Source of the DNA: Heterodera schachtii
Taxonomy: Eukaryota > Nematoda > Chromadorea > Rhabditida > Heteroderidae
Assembly (NCBI GenBank): GCA_023374025.1
Contig: SIJG01000003.1
Span: 2,386,416 to 2,450,415 of the forward strand
Reading direction: 5' to 3'
DNA: 64,000 nt
Made by a program: the position numbers and the translations under genes. Shown one piece after another: positions 49,001-59,900 of this stretch; the first letter of the stretch is position 1, and each line of letters begins with the position of its first letter. The notes under the pieces were generated by a model, which saw only the letters and a list, made by a program, of their open reading frames with translations, was not told the DNA's origin and made no database searches.

Positions 49001-52000
49001 AGAGATTCTGCCATTAACCGGCAGAGGAGAAACAGTCGGATTAAGCGGTGATGCGCGACGGAAATCGGAGAAGAGGAAGAAGCGAAGGGGGGGGGGGGAG
49101 ACTGATCGGAATCGGATCAGATCAAATCGGCAACAGAACAGAACATGTTTTAGTGGGGAGAAGGGAGAGACAAAGCAAAAAAAGCATTAAAATACAAACA
49201 TATTTTTATAATTGGAACAAAAATAATTAATTTTTAATTTAAATTAATTAGAAAATTTTAAACGAAAAAATGTTGACATTCTCACCACTTAGTCTCTGCT
49301 GGTGCTGCTGTTTTTGCGGTTGTTCAGTCGCCGTGGCGTTGGAAGTGACTGCGGACTGATGGAGTTGGAACAGTGCGGGCTCGCCAAGGCATTGCAAAAA
49401 CACCGCCAGCAACGGACCGGACAAAGGGTGGTGTTGCCGATTGACGGGGAAGGAAGAGGAAGCACCGACAGAGCAACCGACGCTGTTGAAGTTGTTGTTA
49501 TACTGCTTGAACTCGTTGTCTGGCGAAAAAAAGAAATGCATAAAATGTAATGAAATTGGCGCCGCACTTCTCAGCGTGTACCACACGTGCTGTTCAGCGC
49601 GCACTTTGTTCCCGCTGCTGGCACTGTTCAACTGCAGTTGCAGTGCCGTCGCGACCAGCTCAGGCGCCGCTGCGGAACACGACGAATACGGGGGGAAATC
49701 AACAGCCACACTTTTGCGCGCCATGCCAACGCTGGACGCAGCAGCGGCCACGGAAGGCGCGGGAGTGTTCGGCACGGACAGATGAGACACGGACAAGGAG
49801 GACATGTTGCTGAGACGGTGCTGCTGCTGATGGTGTTGCTGTTGATCCCACTAAAATATTTACATAATTTATGTAAAATAAAAATTTTCAAGGGGGACTA
49901 ACCTATTTTTGAAAGAGTATTGCTTGTTTTTTTTTAAAGTGATGTCGATTCCTTATTTATAATATCCGATTTATAATAGGCTTGATTCCAAATATTTAAT
50001 AAAAAATCCCCGGCTATAGCAATGCCATGGATTAGGCCAGTTGTAACTACCCGAATGGCAATGTGGTCATATCCATGGGAAGACAATAACAGATCTTTCC
50101 CAAAAATAAAAAGTTGTGTGGGTTAAAAAATTGCTAATTGCAAGAAATGCCACTTCATTGTGCCGTTGTTCGCCATTGCCGCCGCCGGCGTTCATCAGAG
50201 CGTCCAGCCATTGGCAGTGCAAATCTTCGCTCTCGTTGAAGTCGATGTACACGGATGGGTCGTCTGATCAAAATTGGATGAAATGGCTTCGTACCATTCA
50301 TTTTATTATGTCATTTGACAGACCAACCGAAAAACATGTCCACCAGTTTTTTGTATGCCAACACGGCAAGGAAAAAGGCCAAGGAAGTTTGTTCAATGGA
50401 ATGGACAAAGTCCGCCGAATTCGGCACCAAATGGGCCCCAATTTGGGCGTACACTGAAAATGCCATTTTTATGAAATTATATTGTTAATCCATTTAATTA
50501 ACTGACTTTCCCGCGTGAAATTTGCAGGAGTGCCCAACAAATTGAACATGTTCAGCCACACGTTCTTCGCAATACTCAAATGGCCTTGGAAAATGTTCGC
50601 AGAATCGTCGACGGAAGTGCCAAAAATGCGAGTTTCATCTAAATTTTATTGTAGTAAGGTTATGTCCAATTCGGTTAGCAGTAATAAATCTTTTATTTTA
50701 CCTTTGTTTAAGGTTTTCAAAGCAAATTTCTTCAAGAACTTTTTTTTTATTTACAATTACCAAAGAAATTTTTAAAAAATCATTTTGGGTTTCTTTAAAA
50801 AAAAACTGGGAGAAACTTAGAAAATTAATTTTTTTTTTTTTTTTAATTGGGGGGAGTGGAACGTAGTGCAATTATAATACTATATTCCCATTAATAAAAA
50901 ATATTACCAATGTGCGCATTTGCCAATTCGTGGCCGTACAAATTGCGCAGCAGCAAAACGCTCAGTTGGAGCAGTCCGCGTGCCCAACATTCGACCAAAG
51001 GCACCTGAACATTTGAATGAATATTCCGCGGTTTTCTGCTTTTCCGTCCCCACGTGGTGAAGACAGCGCCAGCAAAGGGCGGACAAAGTGCGCCAATACG
51101 ACGGGGAAGGGACCAATTCGTTGAGAGCCGCCTGAAGCCAACAGTCGAACAACGCGTGGCAAAGGTCGCCGGCCATCAGACAGCCAACGGACTCTGAAAA
51201 AGGGGGGAAAGGGGAGGAATTTGAGTGGAATTTAAAGGCAAACTTTTTTAAAAACATGGCAAACTCCATTTTTCAGCTTTATAACTCAATTTTTAAATAA
51301 TAAAGTTCGAGTTTTGAAAATTGAAGGAATTGTCAAAACAGGTAAACTTAGAATTTTAAGAAAAAATTTTAATAATTTTTCTAGCGTTTTTACAAATTTA
51401 TTGAATTACTGTTTAACAAAAATCACTGAAAATTTTTTTGTGAAATTTCGAAGATCTTGAAAAGTCTCTTTTAAATTTTTTTTTTTTTTTTTAATTTTCG
51501 AGGGGTGAAACGCGGAGCAGGTCGTTTCCCCCCCGCCGGTTCCCCCCCCCCGTCGTTTCCCCCCCCCCCGAAAAATTTTTTTAAAAAAAATTTTTAAACC
51601 TAGAAATTTTTCATAAAAAAATTCTTAGGAATTTTCTTAGTACGAAAATTTCAAGAAAAAAAAATTTTTGAGAAAATTTTCAGCGATTTTTTAGAAAATC
51701 TTTGAAAAAACTTAGTAGTTCATTATAAAATTTCTAAAAAATCGCTGAAAATTTCTCAAAAATTTTTTTTTCTTGAAATTTTCGTACTAAGAAAATTCCT
51801 AAGAATTTTTTTATGAAAATTCCTAGGTTTGAAAATTTTTTTTTTAAAAATTTTTCGGGGGGGGAAACGACGGGGGGGGGGGGGGAACCGGCGGGGGGAA
51901 ATGAAGTGCACCCGGTGAAACGACCTGCTCCGGGTCAAAATAAGGAGTGTCTCTCATAATCAGTCCGCCCGTTTGTCCTTGCCCTCACCTTGTCCTCCTC

Positions 52001-53365
52001 GGACTCCTTTTGCTGTGCCGTTTCCTCCGATGGACAACAATTGGTCGGTGGTGTTGATGAGGAACAGCAACGAGCGCGACCAGCACTCGTCCCTGAACTC
52101 GTCGACCACCGTGGCATTGATGTGCTGTACAGTGTTCAGAATGATCCGAATTTGGGCCCCTTGCCGACTCAGACAAAGGGCGAATTCTGACGGATGGGCG
52201 GCCGACGGTCGGTCCAGGAAAACGTGGCGAAGCGCCTCCAAAATTTTGCTGGAAAAACAAATTGCAATTTTTTTCTTTTGAAAAAAAATCCGGGAAAATT
52301 TTATTCCGAAATTTAAAAAATTCAAGGGATACGAAAATTGCTTAAATAAAATCCATGCGAATCAGTAGCAGTAGAAATTCTATAGGTAATTAATTAAAAA
52401 ATTTAATGTCTAAATAAAATAAGAAAAAACAATTAATGGAATCATTTTCTGTCGTTAAAAAATCGAAAACTCAAAATTAAGAGTATCTTAAAACTTATTT
52501 AAAAATCAAATTCATAGGAATCTTTGAGAATTTCTTTCAAATTTTTGTAAAATTTACCGAAAATATCTGTCCGGATGTGTCAACAATTGTTTGGGGCAGC
52601 AGTCGTGCGGCGAGGCGGTCAATGCGCTGGCCCATGCCAAATAAATGCGAACCGCGGCGCGCAAAGTGTCGTGGCATTGGGTGGGCACAAAGGGCAATTG
52701 GAGGGCATGGTTTACCACCGAAAGAGAAAATTCGAATTAATAAAAGGGCAAAAAGAAAAGTCGAAATCGATTTTCAAGAGTAAAATGAGTAATAGTTAAG
52801 TTGCCACCCTTTTTCAAAAAAAAAAGTCGTGTAAAACAACTTTTTTCTGGGGTTTTTGGGGTCGCTGATGAAGAATCTGACATCCATGACCAATTCCGAA
52901 CCCCGGATCCAAATTCGAACAAAAGCCGTCAAAATTCTGATTTTTCTTCTATAATTGATTAAAATAAGATAAATTTAGTCACAAACCATTGCAACATTTA
53001 AAAAAGAATCATTATGTACAGATTCGAAGATAAAAGTAAAATTTTGAATTCTCGACTTTTGTTCAAATTCGGGTCCGGCGTTGAAAAGTTGTTGTCCATG
53101 TTTACCTGCATAACCCATTCCACCTCTGTGTCATTCTTGAAACTGTTCACTTCGGCGGCGGACGGGCGGTCGACGCGTTCGGCCAACTCGCGGACCAAAA
53201 CATGTGCCACAGAATCGGCAGAGATACTAAAATTGGAGCAATATTAACCCAGTTAATTAAGGCACCATAATTAAATGGGGGAAAGCAAAGGTTGTTTTTG
53301 TTGAACACCTGGAAAACTGTGACAAAATGCCCAATTTCGGGGCACACAATTCGATGGGCGGCCAT
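37010..53365 (-). CDS. RALGAPB: Ral GTPase-activating protein subunit beta
   Basis: A 16-kb gene of about 33 exons, recognised by collinear match to RALGAPB. The N-terminal part has SADSVAHVLVRELAERV and DTEVEWVMQ (53228-53115), FRDECWSRSLLFLINTTDQL (about 52090), then AALCRIVCAKRSRERLDDEQ (about 45290). The middle has HHSRDMHSTV and SQRVRDAAEMLLHSLF. The GAP-like region holds FLYDMGLLNRRAF, SLFYVREGQRNAEEILQNN, VEIAFVTPTGRML, ILVVWLERTEDMDTFPL (about 37800), FFLCPIEQGLCRVQVAGVW, PLLNGTVVSMTALPSLLRQT and HVRRRHAIAEFGRRF, then the stop. The beta subunit is needed by the RalGAP alpha partner to switch off Ral. A Gln/Ser/Asn-rich insert of over 500 residues (39.95-38.37 kb) lies between the VEIAF and VVWLE blocks. 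The largest intron (49.3-45.5 kb) holds a hAT-like MITE; others hold fold-back repeats. Individual exon ends are approximate. Confidence 0.9.
47796..48194. mobile_element. hAT-like MITE in a RALGAPB intron
   Basis: Direct repeats CTTCTGTA at 47796-47803 and 48187-48194 flank a 383-bp element (47804-48186). Its ends are inverted: CTCAGTTGGGCGC, then TTGGGCGCCAGCAC, on both sides. The interior is AT-rich, has no transposase, and contains several copies of AAAGTTAT. The 8-bp duplication points to the hAT superfamily. Confidence 0.88.
51512..51933. repeat. near-perfect 420-bp palindrome in a RALGAPB intron
   Basis: The arms meet near 51715. Outer ends GGAGCAGGTCGTTTC match their complement; poly-C runs on the left become poly-G on the right; the inner parts mirror each other (CTTAGTACGAAAATTTC against its complement). 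There is no reading frame. It looks like a fold-back element with G/C-rich ends. I could not find a convincing target duplication. Confidence 0.8.
52800..53100. repeat. inverted repeat related to the hairpin at 1.44-1.86 kb
   Basis: The arms at about 52875-52955 and 53015-53100 are complementary (CCGGATCCAAATTCGAACAA against its counterpart). The left part (GGGGTCGCTGATGAAGAATC, then GACATCCATGACC) is clearly related to 1500-1580 (GGGTCGCTGATCACGAATAT, then GACATTCATTTCG). The two are members of one dispersed family. Confidence 0.7.
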
Positions 53366-53770
53366 TCGTCTACTTTTTCACTCTCCGGCCGATTTTGTGT
53401 CGCCAAAGAAGTCATTCCGATTTTCTGACAGAATTTATCAGTGCATCAAAATGGAAAAAGGAACAATCAAAAAGAAATCGCTTAAAACAAAACAAATTAA
53501 AATTTACATTAAAAAATACTCGCCAAATTGAATAATCGGCGATGAGCTATAGACAAAAAATATATTCTCTTGCATTTAAGCGTTTAACGCACTTCAACAA
53601 TATTTGCAAAAACAGCAGAAAAACAATGAGAAAAGCGGAAAAGATCAAAGAAATTTTCTTTTTTAATTTTTTTTTTCGCTAAATTTAAAAATTAATTAAA
53701 TATCGGCTTATTTTTATAAAGAATAAAAATTCCATTAAAAATTAATAATTCGCTGTTTTTTTATACAAAA
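53366..53770. other. short divergent promoter region
   Basis: 405 bp of AT-rich DNA between the RALGAPB start (minus) and the CENP-B-like gene (plus). It probably carries both promoters. No motif stands out. Confidence 0.45.
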
Positions 53771-54743
53771 ATGAATTCGCTCGAGGGCTCCGCTGAATCT
53801 TCCTCAACAAAAATTGTAATTTCGACTCATATTTTCATGTTAGCATTGTCAAATTAAGCTTTGTTGTTGGTGCAACAACCCTTCCCCAAATGCCAATCAT
53901 TGCAAAAAGTGCTCCAAGCCGTGCCATTCCGTCCCGCCCTGCTCATTTGCAATTGATGATGAAGGAAATGGCGCGACAGTTACCTGCTTCAACTGTTGGC
54001 TCATCTTTGAAAATGCCGTCGATTCGAATGCCATTAAACCGAACGAATACGACGCCAAAGGCCACGACAATTCGATGATGGCACAATTTGCAGACAATCT
54101 ACTGAACGTTCGGGAAGACAATAGCGCGCCGAAACTTGAGAAAAACCCGCGAAAACGCCGTGTGTTCACCATCAAAGAAAAACTCGACATTTTGGAGTTT
54201 GCAAAAAATTCATCGGTTCACGCGGCGAGCCGCCAATTTAATGTCGACCGAAGTTCCATTCAAGACTGGAAAAGGCAGGAGACGGAACTGAGGCAAATGT
54301 AAAACCAATAATTGATTTCCGCAATTACTAATGAGGTATTTAAATCCGATAAAAGGGAGTCGGAAAAGCGCAAAAGGCTTATGGGCGGAGGACGGAAAGT
54401 GTGCGACCCAAAGTTTGACGAAACATTGTCTAATTGGGTGCGCGAATTGCGGGCACAGAAAGTGCGCGTCACGCGGAATATGATCGTGGCACAAGCGCAA
54501 CAGCTGAGCACAAATTACAAAAGCATGAACAATTTTACGGTGACTCATTTTTTATTTAAAAAAAATTCATTTTAATTGTGCCCTTAGGCTAGCAACGGGT
54601 GGCTCGAGAGGTTCATGCAACGGCACAACTTTTCCTTGCGCACACCGACGGGTACCTTTGAAACGGAGCCGTCAAAAGCAAACGGTGGGCAAATGGACGC
54701 GGGAAGCGATCCTTCGATTGGCATTTTTGATGCTCATTTTTAA
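53771..54743 (+). CDS. CENP-B/pogo-type DNA-binding protein with Cys-rich N-terminus
   Basis: Exons 53771-53815, 53859-54298, 54356-54539 and 54588-54743; 825 nt, 274 residues. Residues about 16-60 are rich in Cys (CCWC, CKKCSKPC, then CFNCW), likely a zinc-binding fold I cannot name. Next comes a Brinker/pogo-type helix-turn-helix (RVFTIKEKLDILEFAKNSSV, then ASRQFNVDRSSIQDW), followed by the CENP-B second HTH (RLMGGGRKVCDPKFDE, SNWVRELRAQKVRVTRNMI, SNGWLERFMQRHNFSLR). The DDE transposase domain of pogo/Tc5 elements is absent and the protein stops shortly after the HTH pair, so it looks like a transposase-derived host DNA-binding protein. Intron 1 is only 43 bp. Confidence 0.8.
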
Positions 54744-54849
54744 TTACTTTATTATTTATTTAAAAAATAGTTGCATAAAATAGGAGGACCGTATGGAAAC
54801 CTTTTTTATTTCACAAAAAAAAACAATAAAAATGGCAGAAATGTCGCAA

Positions 54850-55467
54850 TCATTCGAGATGCCCTGTTTTCTCATTTCGCGTTCGATAATTGGGGTTGGT
54901 CGTCGGGAAGCGCCGCTCCGCACCACAATTTTTGCAAATTCGAACAATTGCCCCCGGGCGTGCCTTGACCTTTGAATTGGGATGAGTAATTTCGATTTCA
55001 ATTAAAGCATTGGTGTATTGGCACACCTCAATTTGAGTTTTGCCTTCGATGGACAGCCAATTCTGGAAGCACCTTAACTGACAAAGAGCACAGTTATTAA
55101 ACTGTTGATGCTTTTTACTGTGCCTTTTGCAATTGCTGCGTTTAAAGTCCCTGTGCATTCGCAATTGGTCAACGAATGCGCACTCGCGCAACTCCCGCAA
55201 CAACAGCCGACTCAGCAAGTTCGGACGTGCCATGTCCGGCAGAGTTTGGCACCACCGTTTGTCCGCCGGTTGTGCCACAACCCCTTCCGGTTGAACTGCT
55301 TGGCCTTTCGTCCTCCTCGTTGTTGGCCAATAATGTCGCCGCCTGTTCCAAAAATGACACGCGAAGCATTGCCTCGGTGGGTCTTTGCTGTTGTGTGTTT
55401 TGTTTCGGCTGTTGTTTATTGTGCCGCCATTTTTCTTTTGAGTTTCATTTTTTGAATTTTCTTCCAT
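54850..55467 (-). CDS. Rpp21/Rpr2-like RNase P subunit (frame uncertain)
   Basis: The 3' half reads IEGKTQIEVCQYTNALIEIE, then RICKNCGAERRFPTTNP. This resembles the zinc ribbon of Rpp21/Rpr2 (Cys pair, Leu-rich strand, then CxxCG and RF), a protein of RNase P and MRP that process tRNA and rRNA precursors. The expected N-terminal helix (SFLEQAATLLANNEE, about 55369-55310) is in a different frame from the 3' half, and I could not find an intron that joins them cleanly. Either there is a small indel or the model is incomplete. The unbroken 205-residue frame starting at 55467 may be partly fortuitous in its first 100 residues. Confidence 0.45.
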   Translation of the reverse strand: MEENSKNETQKKNGGTINNSRNKTHNSKDPPRQCFACHFWNRRRHYWPTTRRTKGQAVQPEGVVAQPADKRWCQTLPDMARPNLLSRLLLRELRECAFVDQLRMHRDFKRSNCKRHSKKHQQFNNCALCQLRCFQNWLSIEGKTQIEVCQYTNALIEIEITHPNSKVKARPGAIVRICKNCGAERRFPTTNPNYRTRNEKTGHLE

Positions 55468-55566
55468 TAAAACCTTTGAACCGATTGTCTAATGACCTCA
55501 AATGGGGAGAAATTAATAAGCATTGGCAAATTTCGAACAGAAAAATCCAGGGGAATACGAAGCCAT

Positions 55567-56454
55567 TCATTCACAATGATTTAGCCAATTATAATAATTA
55601 AAAGTGAAAATTTTAATATATTGCAAATTGAGAAAAATTGTTTGAAAATAAGAAATGAAAAATGAAACAATCCCGTAAAATAAACAGAAGGACCATCTCC
55701 AATTCATTGTGTTTACATCAAATCGCATTTTTAAAACAGAGGGCACCTGAGAAGTGAAAATTAACAAATTTACCAACAACAAAAAAATTTGGCGAACCGA
55801 CCGATGGGACTGAAAGTGCGTCTCGGAGCAGTAGTGCTTGCCGCAAAAGCCGCAGATGACCAAATTCGCCTTGATATGAGCACGTAATTCCTTTTCGGTG
55901 CCAAACTGTGCCGGACAAGTGGGACAACAGCAGCAAAGTGCGGCGGTGCCATTTCCTAAAGCGAAATAAAAACAATTAGGCTTTAATTACCATTAATGAT
56001 GGTATGCCGTCGTCATTCGTACCAATTGCGGCACTCTCTTCTCCGTCCTCTCCCCCTTTGCTTGTCATTAGCAGTGTTTCGCTCGCTGTGTCCGCCCGTT
56101 CGCCGTAATGGGCGATGAAACAATGCCAAGCCCAGTGGCACTGTTTCAGGAATTGCGCGGTGCAAAGATGGCATTGGAAGGACAACGGCACATCAGCGGG
56201 GGGCAATTGTTGGGGTGGCGAATTCGCTAAAAACAAATTTGTAAATTAATGCCAAAAATGAGGAAAGGCATTAATTTGATCACAAATTGAAAAACATTTG
56301 GGACGGACGGAGAAAGAAAAGAGAAAAAAAAACAGGAAATGCTAAACTTACCATTGACTAGACGAATGTTCAGCTTTTTGTGTCCAATTAATAATGAAAA
56401 CTTTCGTCGTTTTGTGGGTTTTGACTGGCAATTTTGATTATCGAATTCGGCCAT
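55567..56454 (-). CDS. C2H2 zinc-finger protein
   Basis: Four exons: 56454-56352, 56226-56023, 55955-55774 and 55746-55567; 669 nt, 222 residues. The basic N-terminus is MAEFDNQNCQSKPTKRRKF. The first finger is FQCHLCTAQFLKQCHWAWHC, continuing FIAHYG. Then come CPTCPAQFGTEKELRAHI and CGFCGKHYCSETHFQSHR, both C2H2-like. The final exon is hydrophobic (FYGIVSFFISYFQTIFL) and may be misjudged. Probably nucleic-acid binding; target unknown. GCTGTTCAG lies 7 bp before the ATG, a good trans-splice site. Confidence 0.7.
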
Positions 56455-56977
56455 TTCTTTGCTGAACAGCGAAGAAAATTTAATTAACAGTTTTTAAGAA
56501 AACAAAATTTGAAATAATTTAATTTATTTGTTTTATTGCTTGATATTATTTTTGGGCTCGCCAAGAGATTCTTTAAAATCTCGACCTCCTTTTTGTGTTT
56601 GGATTTTAATTTTTCGTTGTACTTATCATACAAAGATCAGTATTACTGTGTTATTAAATTATATTTATCTCATCACAAAATAAATTTAAAAAAATAATTA
56701 AAAAGGCAGATTTCATAAAATCTGTCACTATTGACTTTGGCTCTGAACATTAAAATTTGTTTATTTGGAGACAAATGGGTCTTTTTCAATGTTTATATGT
56801 AATTGTAACAACACATCGGTATGCAAAATCGAAAAATGTAACCCGATCGAATTAATGGATAATTAGTTATTTTGTATTGTATTGTGTGTCGCTTCTCTTC
56901 TTCCCGTCTTTTGGGCAATTTGAAATTGGAAAAACGAAAACAAAACAAATCGTCGTCCTCCTTCACCCGCTTTTCAT
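56455..56977. other. spacer between zinc-finger gene and AMPD 3' end
   Basis: AT-rich; both neighbours are on the minus strand. Contains the AMPD 3' flank and the zinc-finger promoter region. Nothing else seen. Confidence 0.5.
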
Positions 56978-59900
56978 TCACAGCATCAGTGCCTTGAACA
57001 AATTGTACAGCTCACTGACCAACGCCTCATGACGAAATGAGACGCGAATGTCGGGCACATTGGTGCTGAAAATAGTCAAATTTACAGTACAAATGAATCT
57101 GTACAGTAACCCACCGTGCCACGTCGTTGCCGAGCACTCCCTCCTCCTTGTAGTTGGGGCCCAACCAGTACAGTTTGATCCGGTCCTGACAAATGAACAA
57201 AACAAATTATACAAATCAAAGAGCACGAAAGCCCCCGGCAAAGTGCCAAACTGACCTCAAATCCCGACTGAATAACGCTGAAAAGGAAAGGGAAATCAGT
57301 GCAATTCAAAAAACGCGTTTGGCTTCTTTGGCCTTGAAATCGCCCACCTGTTCCTGGCCATCTCGCACATGTCACATGAACTCAACTTCCACAACTGATG
57401 GGCGATGCTGTACTCCTCCATCAGTGCCTCCTGGAAATTGAAAATTAATTAGTAAAATGGCAAAATCCATTATTTAATTGTATTACTTTTGTGATGTGAA
57501 ATTGAAGTGGGTCGTCGGTGGACAAACTGATGTTCAGCCCCTTCATCAGAAACTCGGGCATCGGATTGCGCTGATAGGGCAGGAACAAATGGTTGTTGGA
57601 CAGAGGCGACATTGCCTAAGGCGGGGGTATAATTAGAACAGATAATGACAAAAATGAGGAGAGAGAGCGAAAGAAAGGAGAGAAGACAGAGAAAGAAAGG
57701 AATGAAAGAGTATTTAAGAAAGACATAGAAAGATAATCAATAATTAAATGGCCACTGACAATGCCAATCTGTGCCAAATAAAAGAGGTACTGCAGAACGG
57801 GCACTTTGCGCAACAAAAGGCCATGCGCAATGCTTTCCGAAGTCAAATAGCTGCAAAATGAAAAGGGAATTCACTTTTTGAGGACACCAAAAATCCTAAG
57901 GACTCCTTACGAAACGCTCAGATGGCTGACAGCGCCCGCCTCGCCACAATGCGGTCTCAGCGCGAAGGTGTTCAACCCGCGCATCCGTCGGAAGGCGTTC
58001 AGTGCCGTCAAATTGGCATACCTTTGGAGGGGAGGGAAAAATTGGTTAATGATCGGAGACAAAATGAACAAAATAATGACTTACATGTAGTACAGGTAAT
58101 ATGAATAGGACGGATTCTGCAAAATTAATTTATTTCGAATTAATTGAAAATATTTCATTCCTTTTGACCTGATCGTTGTCGTAATCCGCCGGCTCCGGCG
58201 AATCCTTCGTAAATGCCACATTTTCCGGCTTCGACTCGTCGTCGACTGAATCAATCCCGGAGACATGCTGAAATTTGAGTGTTTATGGCATTTTGGCATT
58301 TCGATCACTTGGAGAAATCGGTGGAGTTCAGGGTGAGAGTTGGGGTCATTGGTGACCTGAAAATGCCAGTTTTTTTTTTTTTAATTTTTTTTTGGAGAAA
58401 ACACCTCAAACAGTGGCGTGAAGAGGTTGTCAAGAAAGTCATCAAAAGTTGTTAAAATTTTCTGAAAATGGGAAATGTGATCAAAAAGTGCTACGGTATT
58501 TGTTCACATTGGTACGGTAAATGTCGAAGAGACGCGGCACTTGGATCATCCAACGGGCATTTGGGGACCAAACCTGGGCAAAACTCAATTCAATGCTAAT
58601 TGATCGGAAATTCAATTTGATCAATGATAAATAGCCACTGACCAAATTTTTTGAAATTTTGTTCACTCACGTCATGTCCAATGGCCCACCGTGCCAATTT
58701 GTCCCATTCGTCCTTCGCCCTTCCGTAAATCGACAGTCTTGGCTCCTTAAATCCAAATCCTTTTGGTTTAATTAGGCATTAAATTTCCCTCCCCCAATTA
58801 TTTCCATTGTTTTTTTACTAATAAATGCCAAAATGTACAATTCCATTTTTGGGGTTAAACCCTAAAAATTCCCATCCCCCCCATCTCTCCCCACCATTTG
58901 CTGGTATTTGCTCTCTTCCAAATCGGTGAGCACTTCCTTCATAACTTCCGCAAAATATTTTCCCTTCACATAATTGTCAGTTTTGATGAAAATTTCGCGG
59001 AGTTCGTTTTGACCAACTGAAATTTTTGAAAAAATTTTTTCTAAAAAATTTACCCAAAAATATTACGGGGATTATATTTAGTGTTGAATTTGTCGAAGCG
59101 GTGGAATCTGAAATTGAAAAACTATAATTTTAAAATAGACAATAAATTTTTCGTTTTACGTGTGTCTGTCCGCGTGCACGTCGAGCATATCCACGGACAA
59201 GTCGTACGGGCGAATGCCAAGTTTTTCGAACAGCTGGGCCATGGTCACTTTTTGGCCATTCTAAATTATGGAACAAATCCAAATTAAACAATAAAATAAA
59301 TAAATTTTTAAATAATTTTAAATTTCCACGCATTTATTTGTGTACCTTCTCCTGCACAACTTCTTCAGCATCGGTGCGCATTTTCTTCTTGATGAACCGC
59401 AACAAATGCCTTAAAGTGAAAAGGGGAAAAGAACGGAAAATCCGGCAAATCAAATCCAAAAAGCGCACTTGTGGTTCATTGAACTGGCGGCTAAAAAAAG
59501 GGAATTTAAAATGTTGACGCAATTTTTTAAGTATATTTAATGATTGAATCCATTTCAATATTATTCAATTTCATTGTTCAAATGTCCATCACTCACCATG
59601 GATGTGCGTGTCCACCTTGCGAATGTTGTAAAAGTCTCGGTGCGGAACACTGCGCTGTTCGGCATTCTCCAACTGAAAATGGAAAAAAGGAACCCGTTTT
59701 TCATTAATTTAATTTTGGCATTTTAAAATTGCTCCTTCCTACCTGATCATTCAGCAAAACGTGCAGTGAAAAGTGCGTCTGCAGAAAGGTGAGGCGTCGG
59801 TAGCAAAACGTCTTCAATGGGCCCTCGTTGCAAATTCGATTCAGCCAAGTGTAATCCCTGGAGGGGGGGGGGGGGGGGGGGGGGAGTGGAATTTCAAAAT

